Assembly (NCBI RefSeq): GCF_900100735.1
Contig: NZ_FNCJ01000012.1
Coordinates: forward strand, 62,001 to 126,000
Source of the DNA: Paraburkholderia phenazinium
GTDB taxonomy: Bacteria; Pseudomonadota; Gammaproteobacteria; Burkholderiales; Burkholderiaceae
Length of the DNA: 64,000 nucleotides
Direction: 5' to 3'
Below the pieces are notes generated by a model. It searched no databases and was not told the origin of the DNA. It saw only the letters and a program-made list of their open reading frames with translations. The number at the start of each line of letters is the position of its first letter. The first letter of the stretch is position 1. Made by a program: the position numbers and the translations under genes. Shown here piece by piece: positions 1-7,187 of the stretch.

Positions 1-334
1 CCAGCGCGGCGATGGCATAGCGGCCTTGGGGATCGGCGGCGAGCAGATGACGCCGGTATGTTTCGGCCGATCCTTCGCGCTGCGACGGCGCGAGCAGCCC
101 CGGGTCCGCGGCAGCCTCGGCGAGCGCGGTTCTGATGCGTAGTGCAAAGCCTGACCGTTGTGAGGGATCGGCGGCGCCGCGCTCTTGCTCGAAGGCGGCA
201 TCCAGTGCCTCGCACAGGCGAAGCACCGGTGCGGCCGCTGCCGGCGCCTGCGGCCGGGCTTCGCTGCGCATGGAGAACGGCGCGTGCGGGGCGGTGGAGC
301 GGTCGATGGGCGACAGGGTGGTTTCGTGGCTCAT
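1..334 (-). CDS. Cupin thiol dioxygenase (cysteine / 3-mercaptopropionate dioxygenase type), N-terminal part, runs off the window
   Basis: About 111 codons are visible, starting at the ATG at 334 on the minus strand. The stretch YRRHLLAADPQGRYAIAAL at the window edge resembles the entry into the cupin barrel of PRM-type thiol dioxygenases, which use mononuclear iron and O2 to turn a thiol into a sulfinate. The iron-binding histidines would lie beyond the window edge, so the call rests on this stretch only. No strong Shine-Dalgarno site precedes the ATG. The gene is divergent from the Lrp gene, and the 130-base gap holds an Lrp-type box, so the Lrp protein may control it. That regulatory link is inference. 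Confidence 0.55.
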   Translation of the reverse strand, partial: MSHETTLSPIDRSTAPHAPFSMRSEARPQAPAAAAPVLRLCEALDAAFEQERGAADPSQRSGFALRIRTALAEAAADPGLLAPSQREGSAETYRRHLLAADPQGRYAIAAL

Positions 335-435
335 GAGGGCTTGGGAGGCGCTTGAATTCGGTTATCGGGTACGGATATTTATACCGGTTTGCGCGGAGAA
401 AGAGTTTTCATATAATTCCCCTTGGGTTGTCAAAA

Positions 436-452
436 GTAGAATAATTTTCTAC
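436..452. promoter_or_regulatory. Lrp-type operator box in the divergent intergenic region
   Basis: GTAGAATAATTTTCTAC is a perfect dyad (6-base arms, 5-base centre). The inner 15 bases at 437-451 match the E. coli Lrp consensus YAGHAWATTWTDCTR at 14 of 15 positions. It lies 12 bases before the lrp start and about 100 bases before the divergent dioxygenase start, which suits autoregulation and control of the neighbour. Confidence 0.65.
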
Positions 453-464
453 CTTGGGGTGCGT

Positions 465-932
465 ATGGGAATGGATGTCATCGATCGCAAGCTGCTCGAA
501 CTGCTTCAGGAGGACGCGACCCTGCCGATCGCCGAACTGGCGGAGCGCGTGAATCTGTCGCAGACGCCGTGCTGGAAACGGCTGCAGCGGCTCAAGGAAG
601 CAGGGGTGATCCGGGCTCAGGTGGCGCTGTGCGATGCGCGTAAGCTGGGGGTGGGGACGACGGTGTTTGTTGCCGTGCGGACTAACCAGCATACGGAGGA
701 GTGGGCGGCAACGTTTACACGGGCTGTGCAGGACATTCCTGAGGTGGTGGAGGTGTACCGGATGAGCGGTGAGACGGATTACTTGTTGCGGGTGGTGGTG
801 TCGGATATCGACGATTACGATCGGGTGTACAAGCTGTTGATTGGGGCTGTGCCGCTTTATGACGTGAGCTCTAGTTTTGCTATGGAGCAGATCAAGTATT
901 CGACGGCGTTGCCGGTGAGGTATCCGCGCTAA
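465..932 (+). CDS. Lrp/AsnC family transcriptional regulator
   Basis: A 155-residue protein of normal Lrp length. Residues 3-60 form the winged helix-turn-helix (IAELAERVNLSQTPCWKRL), and residues about 70-145 form the RAM effector domain, with the usual acidic-aromatic end (SSSFAMEQIKYSTALP). The frame is open upstream to 135, but homology starts at the ATG at 465 (or 471), just after the Lrp box. It probably controls the divergent thiol dioxygenase gene, perhaps in response to a sulfur amino acid (inference). The last 48 bases plus 31 bases downstream recur as a degenerate copy at 2930-3008. Confidence 0.88.
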   Translation: MGMDVIDRKLLELLQEDATLPIAELAERVNLSQTPCWKRLQRLKEAGVIRAQVALCDARKLGVGTTVFVAVRTNQHTEEWAATFTRAVQDIPEVVEVYRMSGETDYLLRVVVSDIDDYDRVYKLLIGAVPLYDVSSSFAMEQIKYSTALPVRYPR

Positions 933-963
933 TCGTTGATTTTACGATTAGCAGCGCCTTATC
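885..963. repeat. Direct repeat, left copy (lrp 3' end plus downstream hairpin)
   Basis: These 79 bases cover the last 15 codons and stop of lrp and 31 bases beyond. They recur without gaps at 2930-3008 with nine mismatches by my count. The copy includes the perfect inverted repeat TAATCGT / ACGATTA (930-936 and 944-950), a weak transcription-end hairpin after lrp. The two copies flank the hsp20 insert. Confidence 0.85.
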
Positions 964-1098
964 CGGTGCTGCTGCATCATCGGGGCATGTTGCCAATTTG
1001 GGGCGCCGACTCGCGTGCATGCCCGCGCGGGAATATCTGCGCAGCCGTCCACCGGACAGCTGCGCTCGTACCCGTGTCGGCCGCGGCCTTTCACTCCG

Positions 1099-1503
1099 TT
1101 AATCCACCCGTATATCAATGCGGCGCGGACGCGCTTCTTCGCGACGCGGGATGCTGAGTTTCAGCACGCCGCCCTGCAGATTGGCGTCGACCTTGGACGT
1201 ATCGAAATCCTCGCTCAGGGTGAAGGCCCGCGCGAAATGCGGCGCGCGAATCTCTGCATGGTGCAGCCGCAGGTCGCCTGGCGTGGGCACCACTGCCTCC
1301 GCTTCGATATACAGCCGCCCATCGTGCACCTTCACATCAAGCTTGTCGCGCGACACACCCGGCAGGTCGGCCCACAGGGTGATGCCGTGGCTGTCCTCGA
1401 TGATGTCGACGGCCGGCGTAAGCGTTAAACGGCGAGCGCTGTCCTGGTTACTACGGGCCACACTGCTGGTATCTCGCTGTGCGATTTGAGTCGTGTCGTT
1501 CAT
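1099..1503 (-). CDS. Hsp20/alpha-crystallin small heat shock protein (second gene of pair)
   Basis: A 134-residue small heat shock protein: ATP-independent holdase that keeps unfolding cytoplasmic proteins soluble. The alpha-crystallin domain spans about residues 40-125, with the closing signature GGVLKLSIPR near the C-terminus, and an Arg-rich tail. The frame continues upstream to 1581, but the ATG at 1503 follows a strong GAGGA site and begins a typical N-terminus (MNDTTQIAQRD). It lies 14 bases after the stop of the first hsp20 gene, so the two are co-transcribed. Paired class A small heat shock genes in tandem are common in proteobacteria; the two proteins may co-assemble (inference). Confidence 0.9.
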   Translation of the reverse strand: MNDTTQIAQRDTSSVARSNQDSARRLTLTPAVDIIEDSHGITLWADLPGVSRDKLDVKVHDGRLYIEAEAVVPTPGDLRLHHAEIRAPHFARAFTLSEDFDTSKVDANLQGGVLKLSIPRREEARPRRIDIRVD

Positions 1504-1517
1504 GGCATCCTCCTCGA

Positions 1518-1958
1518 TTACTGGATGGTGATGGCGCGTGGCTTCGAGGCCTCGCGCTTGCCGATCCGGATGGTCAGGCAACCGTTCGAATAGCCAGCCT
1601 CGACCTTGTCCGGATCAGCGTTCTGCGGCAGCTCGATCACGCGTCGGAACGTGCCGAAAAAGCGCTCCTTGGCGTAGGCGCGGGTTTCGCTCCCCGCCGC
1701 CAACTCCGGCGCTTTGCGCTCACCGGCAATGGTCAAAGTGCCCTTGTCGACGGTCACTTCGAACGTGCCTGGATCAATGCCTGGTGCGAATGCAACGATG
1801 TTGATGGACTCGTCGGTAGTGCCGATGTTAAGAGGCGGGAATGCGTCCGTGCGGCTCGAGCGGATGCTCGATGGAAGGTTGCCGAACAGCGCAGACATCT
1901 GCCGTTGCAGACGATCGAGTTCCCCAAACAGGTCGTTGCCGAAGTAGAAGTCACTCAT
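1518..1958 (-). CDS. Hsp20/alpha-crystallin small heat shock protein (first gene of pair)
   Basis: A 146-residue small heat shock protein with an amphipathic N-terminal arm (MSDFYFGNDLFGELDRLQRQ), an alpha-crystallin domain at about residues 40-135 and the end signature NGCLTIRIGK, where Cys replaces the common Val. A C-terminal A-I-T-I-Q segment resembles the IXI motif that docks into neighbouring dimers. The ATG at 1958 has a GGGAG ribosome site. It is the promoter-proximal gene of the pair; a candidate promoter lies about 130 bases upstream, leaving a long 5' leader that could carry an RNA thermometer, although I could not identify a ROSE element. Confidence 0.9.
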   Translation of the reverse strand: MSDFYFGNDLFGELDRLQRQMSALFGNLPSSIRSSRTDAFPPLNIGTTDESINIVAFAPGIDPGTFEVTVDKGTLTIAGERKAPELAAGSETRAYAKERFFGTFRRVIELPQNADPDKVEAGYSNGCLTIRIGKREASKPRAITIQ

Positions 1959-2083
1959 GATTCAATCTCCCGTGATGCGAAATGATCAAAGGCGTCCACC
2001 TGCCGCCGCGCCGCGTCGAAGCGCACGCGCTCGCACTTCCTGAAGACACTGTATGGGCGGCGCGCAGCGGCCTTTGCGGCCCA

Positions 2084-2111
2084 AAAATAGGCGCTTGCCC
2101 AAGACTTTCAA
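2084..2111 (-). promoter_or_regulatory. Candidate promoter of the hsp20 pair
   Basis: On the minus strand TTGAAA (2106-2111) and TATTTT (2084-2089) are 16 bases apart. The -35 side also resembles the sigma-32 element CTTGAAA, but the -10 side matches the sigma-32 CCCCAT motif poorly. I therefore cannot decide between sigma-70 and sigma-32. Confidence 0.45.
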
Positions 2112-2164
2112 TATCAGCAGATCGAATATTGACTGCGCCTCAATATATTCCGCCGGATATATTG
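2109..2164. promoter_or_regulatory. Array of four alternating CAATAT / ATATTG half-sites
   Basis: CAATAT occurs at 2109-2114 and 2141-2146, and its complement ATATTG at 2126-2131 and 2159-2164. The right pair sits in a perfect dyad with 8-base arms, CAATATAT (2141-2148) and ATATATTG (2157-2164). The array lies between the hsp20 pair and the divergent gene at 2222 and overlaps the hsp20 -35 box, as an operator would. Confidence 0.5.
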
Positions 2165-2221
2165 AAACACCTGGCGGGAGCCCTTATTTGCACCGCGCGG
2201 ATTGTTCTGGAAGGAGGCAAT

Positions 2222-2608
2222 ATGGAGTTCGATACTGACTGGGTGACGCTTGGCAAACACCGTGTCCGGCTGCATGCGACTCGCGGCTTTCCAGCCGAAC
2301 GGCTGCGCGTCATGGCCGAGGTCGCGCGGCTGGCCATTGAAAGCAATATGAGCGCGCGGGCGCGCCTCGTGGAAGTGGTGTTTCGCGATCAGGACGGCGC
2401 GTATGACATCTCCGTCGGCACGACCATCGCCGAAGACCGCACGTGCGCGGCGCCGATCGAAGCTGCCCTTGCCACGATCCTCGGCCTCACCCCCGAACAG
2501 GTAGTGTTGACGGTAAAGGCCGTCTCTCAGGATGAGGTGGACTTGAGCTTCGGCACTTACGAGCGGTTGCTGGCGCAGAAGATCGGCGCCACCGCCCCGA
2601 TCCAGTAG
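2222..2608 (+). CDS. Conserved-looking protein of unknown function, 128 aa
   Basis: I do not recognise this family. The ATG at 2222 follows a near-perfect AAGGAGG site, which marks the true start although the frame is open from 1982. The protein is soluble, mildly acidic, without signal peptide or membrane segment, and appears to be an alpha/beta fold (alternating segments such as RVMAEVARLAIESNMSARA, then LVEVVFRDQDGAYDISVGTT). It is divergent from the hsp20 pair and shares the repeat-bearing intergenic region, so a stress role is possible. That is context only. Confidence 0.75.
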   Translation: MEFDTDWVTLGKHRVRLHATRGFPAERLRVMAEVARLAIESNMSARARLVEVVFRDQDGAYDISVGTTIAEDRTCAAPIEAALATILGLTPEQVVLTVKAVSQDEVDLSFGTYERLLAQKIGATAPIQ

Positions 2609-2929
2609 TTCGTTCGCGCTAGCGCGCGGCACTTGAGCGTTACCACGGAGTTCAATACGGCCGCTCTGACGCCGCGCTATTGTTGATTTCGTATCGACCT
2701 GGTCCGAACTTGCAGCGCCTGGCATCCGTTAGCCGGGTGCGCCTGCAGATTCGACCGGCAGTAGCAAGCTTGTGAACGGCCACTCAGGAACGCGGGGTGA
2801 ACGTATCAAAGTGGCCGGTTGCCGTCGAACGGGTCATCGCCATCGGGAGGAGTCGCGGTGCCATGGAGGTGCCATGCGTGCGAGTCACGGAGCCATGCAT
2901 CTGATCCGCAATGATTTTTTGGAGGAATC
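2609..2929. other. Intergenic stretch, no supported gene
   Basis: About 320 bases with no recognisable gene on either strand. A 74-codon frame (2772-2996) crosses it but has no homology I know, and it runs into the right copy of the lrp direct repeat. The sequence holds a short tandem GGTGCCATG motif around 2858-2876. Confidence 0.6.
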
Positions 2930-3008
2930 GAGCAGATCAAGTACTCGACGGCGCTGCCGGTGCGGCATCCGAGCTAATCGCTGGTTTTACGGATAGCAGC
3001 GCCTTATC
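2930..3008 (+). pseudogene. Degenerate fragment of an lrp 3' end (right copy of direct repeat)
   Basis: Bases 2930-2977 encode EQIKYSTALPVRHPS and a stop, against EQIKYSTALPVRYPR and a stop at the end of the intact lrp. The following 31 bases also match the sequence after lrp. Several coding differences are silent (TAT/TAC, TTG/CTG, AGG/CGG), as expected of a diverged homologous allele rather than a recent copy. The rest of this second lrp is missing. It marks the right edge of the hsp20 insert. Confidence 0.8.
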
Positions 3009-3087
3009 TAAGCGCCAGCCCGTCATTGGCACGGGGCGCCGCTTTCTTGCAGCGAATCTGTCGAGATTGCCGCCCCGCCAGCGGTCC

Positions 3088-3489
3088 TCAGCCATCAGTC
3101 GAGACCGTAACAGCCTCCCAGTCACAGATCTCATTCTCCAACGCGGACAACTTGTCCCTCACGAGCCCGAGCGCATCGCTACCGAGCAAAAGGTGCGTGG
3201 GAGGGCGATCCGCGGCGATTGCGGCGAGCATCGCGCGTGCCGCTTTCTGGGGATCTCCCAATTGCTTGCCGCTTTTCTCCTCACGAGTTTTGCGGATGGG
3301 GTCGAAGATACGGTCGTAATCCGCAATCGAACGGGGTGTTCGTGTCATCGAGCGACCCGCCCAGTCGGTGCGGAACGAGCCTGGCGCGACGGCTGTTACG
3401 GCGATGCCGAAAGGCTTGACCTCTTTGCCCAGCGCCTCAGAAATACCCTCCAGCGCGAATTTGCTTCCGCAGTAGTAGGTGATTTTCAC
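3088..3489 (-). pseudogene. Short-chain dehydrogenase/reductase, 5'-truncated (C-terminal half only)
   Basis: The readable product has 133 residues, about half of a classical SDR. It starts almost at the active site: YYCGSKFALEGISEAL is the YxxxK catalytic motif region, followed by the typical VKPFGIAVTAVAPGSFRTDW. The Rossmann nucleotide-binding half (TGxxxGxG) is absent. Immediately beyond the break an AraC gene, also lacking its N-terminal half, runs in the opposite direction. SDR genes divergent from AraC regulators are a common arrangement, so one deletion probably removed both 5' ends and the shared promoter. It should not be a working enzyme. Confidence 0.8.
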
Positions 3490-4111
3490 ATTGGCCGCTG
3501 AACTGGCGGTACAGATCGACCGTGAAGACGCAACGGAATACGGGCAGGCGCCTCAGAGCATGACGTCAACCCCGATGGATGATGCGATGCAGGCGTCCGT
3601 GTTGCGCTTCCTTGAGGCGATGCATCGGCCGCTCGAAGCCGCTGTATTGGGCCCGGGCCTGCTGCGCGAACTCTATTTCCGTGTACTCACCGGAAAGCAA
3701 GGAAGCTCGATGCGCGAGTCTTTGGCGATGAGAGGGCAGTTCGGCCGGATAGGCAGATCGCTGCGCCTCATCCATGCCGGCTATGCGCAGCCGTTGGACG
3801 TGATGCAGTTGGCCGCGGAAGCGGGAATGAGTATTCCCAGCTTTCACAGCCACTTCAAGGCAATCACACGCGTCTCGCCGACGCAATACGTGAAGTCAAC
3901 GCGTTTGCATCAGGCTCGTCTGTTGATGGTCCGCCAGGATTTGACTGCGGAGGCCGCGAGCCACGCAGTGGGTTACACAAGCACGTCCCAGTTCAGCAGA
4001 GAGTTCAAGCGGCTTTTTGGTTTGACGCCAGCGGCAGAGGCGAAGCGCATGCGCGAGAGCTTCGCCATTCCGGCAGCGTTCGGCGATGCGACGTACGTTG
4101 CGTCACACTGA
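3479..4111 (+). pseudogene. AraC family regulator, 5'-truncated
   Basis: The frame encodes the C-terminal part of an AraC regulator with the AraC_N-type ligand domain. The end of that domain (RPLEAAVLGPGLLRELYFRVLTG) and the complete double helix-turn-helix (SLRLIHAGYAQPLDVMQLAAEAG onwards, with SPTQYVKSTRLHQARLLM and GYTSTSQFSREFKRLFG) are present. About the first 90 residues of a normal protein are missing. Internal starts exist, for example the ATG at 3560, so a DNA-binding fragment might still be made. It abuts the truncated SDR at about 3480-3500. Confidence 0.75.
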
Positions 4112-4301
4112 GTTTTGACGGCTACACGCCTCAACCCGGTAACAAACGAGACGGTGGTTGTGTTCCATCTTCTCCCGAGTGCCCGGAATCAAGTGGACTG
4201 TCACGATTCCCTGGAAGGCGAAGCGAAGCCGAGGGCAAGCAAAATCTTTCAACAACCCTTCGGTCACGACGAATTTAGTATACCCCTCCACCCTATTTTT
4301 A

Positions 4302-4320
4302 TATACTCCCCTAGGGTATA
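4302..4320. promoter_or_regulatory. RcnR/CsoR-class operator before dmeR
   Basis: TATACTCCCCTAGGGTATA has perfect TATAC / GTATA arms around a C/G tract, the pattern bound by RcnR-type repressors. A related element (GTATACCCCTCCACCCTAT) begins at 4279. Both lie directly upstream of the dmeR ribosome site, suiting autorepression of dmeRF. Confidence 0.7.
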
Positions 4321-4333
4321 TCGGAGGCCATCA

Positions 4334-4609
4334 ATGAGTCACACCATTCGCGAGAAACAGAAGCTTCTCAACCGCGTCCGCCGCATCAAGGGACAAGTGG
4401 AAGCCATCGAGCGGGCGCTCGAGGAAGAGCGGGGGTGCGTCGACGTGCTGCAGCAGATAACCAGTTGTCGCGGAGCGATGAATGGCCTGCTGGCGGTAGT
4501 GCTCGAGGACCATATCCGCAGTCATCTCGTCGACGCCGACCATCACGAAGAGCCAGGCGGCAGCGCGACTGAGCAACTCATCGAAGTCGTTCACAGCTAT
4601 TTCAAGTAG
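4334..4609 (+). CDS. dmeR: DmeR, RcnR/FrmR-family Ni/Co-responsive repressor
   Basis: A 91-residue all-helical repressor of the CsoR/RcnR/FrmR family. The residues that bind nickel and cobalt in RcnR are all present: His3, Cys35, His60 and His64. FrmR-type formaldehyde sensors lack His64, so a metal sensor is favoured. The ATG at 4334 follows GGAGG. It is directly upstream (8 bases) of dmeF, and an RcnR-type dyad precedes it. Without metal it should repress the pair; binding of Co(II) or Ni(II) should release it. The arrangement matches the dmeRF operons known from rhizobia and Agrobacterium. Confidence 0.9.
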   Translation: MSHTIREKQKLLNRVRRIKGQVEAIERALEEERGCVDVLQQITSCRGAMNGLLAVVLEDHIRSHLVDADHHEEPGGSATEQLIEVVHSYFK

Positions 4610-4617
4610 AGCAGAAC

Positions 4618-5895
4618 ATGAGTGATTTCAAAGACGCCGCGTTTGGCGCGGGACACGACCACATCTTTCTGGGTGCGGCCCATGAGCAGAATGAGCGTAG
4701 GACATGGGCGGTCATCGCGCTGTGCAGCGCAATGATGCTGGCTGAAATCGTCGGCGGCAGTATGTTCGGATCGCTGGCGCTCGTTGCCGACGGTCTGCAC
4801 ATGTCGACGCATGCAGGGGCAATGCTCATTGCGGCACTCGCCTACACCTACGCGCGCAAGCATGCGGCCGATTCCCGCTTCGTGTTCGGTACCGGCAAGC
4901 TTGGCGACCTCGCGGGCTTCACGAGTGCCATCGTGCTTGCCATGATCGCAGTGCTGATTGGCTACGAAGCTGTGGCGCGTTTTCTGTCGCCAGTGCCGAT
5001 TCATTTCGGCGAAGCGATTCCCATCGCCGTGGTCGGCCTGCTGGTCAACCTGGCAAGCGTTTGGCTGTTGAGCGGCGACCATCACGGCCACAGTCATGGT
5101 CATAGCCATGGGCACGGCCATGGCTATGACGAGCACGCTCACGAAGACGAGGTGCAGAAGATTTTTGCTCCGTCAGGTGTGTTTGCGGTTTCCATCTTCG
5201 AAGAGGGTGTGCCTCCTGTGTTCCGCATTACGCCAGCGACGCAGCGTTCGCGCCTGGACTCGTCGGCGGTGTCTGTGACAACCGTGCGGCCTGATGGGAC
5301 GCAACAGGTATTCGCTCTTGCGGACCGTGGGGGCTATCTGGAATCAATGGAAGACATTCCTGAACCACACGCCTTCAAGGCCATTGTGCGGATGCCGGAC
5401 GGCGAGCACGAGGTCGAATTCGAAGAGCACGAGCACGGCCATGACGCTCAAGATGCCGCGACCCGGGATCACAATATCCGGTCGGCCTACATCCACGTAA
5501 TAGCTGACGCAGCGGTCTCCGTGCTGGCGATCATCGGTCTCGTACTCGCGCACACGTTTGGTTGGCTTTGGATGGACCCGCTTGCCGGCGTCGTTGGCGC
5601 ATTGGTGATTGCGAACTGGTCATACGGCTTGATGCGTGACACCGGGGCAATCCTGCTCGACATGAATCCGGATCGCCGCATGGCCGAGAACGTTCGCCAC
5701 GCTATCGAGGACCGTGGCGACAAGGTGGTCGACTTGCATGTGTGGCGGCTGGGTCCAGGCCACATGAGCGCGGTCGTATCTGTCGCGACCAGCGAATCGC
5801 AGCGGGATTCACGTTTCTATCATACGTTGCTTGAACGCTTCAAGGGACTGTCGCACCTCACGGTCGAGGTCCAGCCTGTTCAGGCGCTGGCGTGA
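4618..5895 (+). CDS. dmeF: DmeF, cation diffusion facilitator (Co/Ni efflux)
   Basis: A 425-residue inner membrane proton-coupled exporter of the CDF family. The CDF core is clear: ALVADGLHMSTHAGAM in TM2 and YIHVIADAAVSVLAIIG in TM5 carry the H/D transport-site residues. Between TM4 and TM5 lies an unusually large cytoplasmic insert (about residues 150-280) with two His-rich runs (HHGHSHGHSHGHGHG, then EHEHGHD) that bracket a small beta-rich domain beginning FEEGVPPVFRI. The C-terminal cytoplasmic domain ends SHLTVEVQPVQ. Co-transcribed with dmeR. The insert probably buffers or senses metal (inference). Confidence 0.9.
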   Translation: MSDFKDAAFGAGHDHIFLGAAHEQNERRTWAVIALCSAMMLAEIVGGSMFGSLALVADGLHMSTHAGAMLIAALAYTYARKHAADSRFVFGTGKLGDLAGFTSAIVLAMIAVLIGYEAVARFLSPVPIHFGEAIPIAVVGLLVNLASVWLLSGDHHGHSHGHSHGHGHGYDEHAHEDEVQKIFAPSGVFAVSIFEEGVPPVFRITPATQRSRLDSSAVSVTTVRPDGTQQVFALADRGGYLESMEDIPEPHAFKAIVRMPDGEHEVEFEEHEHGHDAQDAATRDHNIRSAYIHVIADAAVSVLAIIGLVLAHTFGWLWMDPLAGVVGALVIANWSYGLMRDTGAILLDMNPDRRMAENVRHAIEDRGDKVVDLHVWRLGPGHMSAVVSVATSESQRDSRFYHTLLERFKGLSHLTVEVQPVQALA

Positions 5896-6048
5896 TCCAC
5901 GGCAGTCAAGTCACCGTGTATCGACGTGATTGTCGTCTCGCCGGGTTCTCGCGGAGGCGGCACGGCGAAGGCCAGTCGCCTCCACAACAATCGAACGGCG
6001 ATCGATCAAACGCCCCTTCGACGCTCGTATGAAGTCGGAAGGCAGGGA

Positions 6049-7071
6049 TCACGTCGTTTCAGGCTGACGCGCGATCCTCGCCCGTACCTCCGGTGATGCC
6101 AGGCACGTAGCCACAGCCTCGTAACCTGGCGCACCTGGGTAAGGTGCTACGCGAGTGGGAGGACTGTGATTCGCCGGGCAAAGAATAACGGCCTCGTCTG
6201 GTCCGATTGCCGCCAGGTCCAGAATCGCAGAAGAGCGCGTCAGCATGAAGATAGGCCGCCCCCCGGTTCTCGCCTGGTGGCGAAGATGGGTAATCAATGC
6301 CTCCTGAGTGGACTGTTCCAGATCCTGTTCGATCATGTCCACGACCAGGACGTCAGGGCCGTTACTTTCCAGAACGACGAGCAACGTGATCAGGGCGGCG
6401 GATTCTGTTGCGCCCTCGTCGACGAGCCACCCCAAGGCTCGATCGACGCGCGACTTGAGAGCCGGGTCGGCGTTCAGCAAATCAACTGCCGCGGCACCCC
6501 CATCTTCCAGTCGGTCCAGACCAAGGAAGACCGCATTAGGCAAAGTCTCTGCCAGACGACGGGCCAGCCTGGTCTTGCCACTGCCCAGCGAACCGATGAT
6601 GTAATTCAATGGCCGGATATCGCGAAGTTCGAACCATTCACCACCCCACGGCCATGGAAGCTCAAATGCCACGCTGATCTCAGTTCGATCGAGCAAGCGC
6701 GGCAGCTCTCCGTCGGCAGGCATCTGACCGCGTGCAAGATCGGAGCGGATACTCCGGACCTTGTCGAGCTTACGAACAAGCTCATGAATTTCATCATCGA
6801 GTGCGGTCTCGTGCGCAGCTAAAGCAGTGCCCAAACTTTGAGGGTCACCATCCAGTACTCGTCCAACGTGGGCAAGACTAAGACCGAGCGCGCGCAGGGC
6901 CACGACCTCGGCAGCACGAGCCATAACGTCGGGTCCATACACTCGGTATCCTGCCGCGGTACGGCCGGGCGTTACCAGTCCTTGCTGCTCATATAGCCGC
7001 AGGGCTTTGATCGATACGCCGAGGCGTCTGGCCGCTTCCGACGCGTTCAAACAGGGGGTGGAAGAATACAT
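6049..7071 (-). CDS. MerR-type regulator fused to a P-loop ATPase domain
   Basis: A 340-residue two-domain protein. Residues 8-75 are a MerR winged helix (SEAARRLGVSIKALRLYEQQG, then TAAGYRVYG), and residues 80-115 a dimerisation coiled coil. Residues 140-340 form a nucleotide-binding domain with Walker A GSLGSGKTR at 160-168 and Walker B VLVVDMIEQ at 241-249, followed by RPIFMLTRSS, resembling ABC/AAA-type ATPases. Ordinary MerR proteins bind small ligands through short C-termini, so ATP-coupled regulation is plausible but inferred. The ATG at 7071 has a GAGGTGA site. A MerR-class promoter/operator lies just upstream. It is convergent with dmeF. Confidence 0.8.
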   Translation of the reverse strand: MYSSTPCLNASEAARRLGVSIKALRLYEQQGLVTPGRTAAGYRVYGPDVMARAAEVVALRALGLSLAHVGRVLDGDPQSLGTALAAHETALDDEIHELVRKLDKVRSIRSDLARGQMPADGELPRLLDRTEISVAFELPWPWGGEWFELRDIRPLNYIIGSLGSGKTRLARRLAETLPNAVFLGLDRLEDGGAAAVDLLNADPALKSRVDRALGWLVDEGATESAALITLLVVLESNGPDVLVVDMIEQDLEQSTQEALITHLRHQARTGGRPIFMLTRSSAILDLAAIGPDEAVILCPANHSPPTRVAPYPGAPGYEAVATCLASPEVRARIARQPETT

Positions 7072-7104
7072 CAGTCACCTCTTTGTTGTTGACGGGCAGA
7101 AGTC

Positions 7105-7135
7105 AGCATGAGGGTGACCCCAAGGGCCGGGTCAA
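7105..7135 (-). promoter_or_regulatory. MerR-class promoter/operator with 19-base spacer
   Basis: On the minus strand TTGACC (7130-7135) and CATGCT (7105-7110) are 19 bases apart. The long spacer contains most of the perfect dyad TGACCC / GGGTCA (7115-7120 and 7129-7134). A dyad in an over-long spacer is the hallmark of promoters twisted open by MerR proteins, here probably autoregulation of the MerR-ATPase gene. Confidence 0.65.
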
Positions 7136-7187
7136 CGAGATTTTAGAACGTCTCTGAGGGGGCGTGCCGCAGCCTTACATTCACTGC

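Noticed and set aside
930..950. Strong intrinsic terminator after lrp
   Set aside because: The inverted repeat is perfect but AT-rich, and no T run follows, so it is noted only as part of the repeat.
1959..2083. ROSE-type RNA thermometer in the hsp20 leader
   Set aside because: The conserved U(U/C)GCU element that pairs with the ribosome site was not found.
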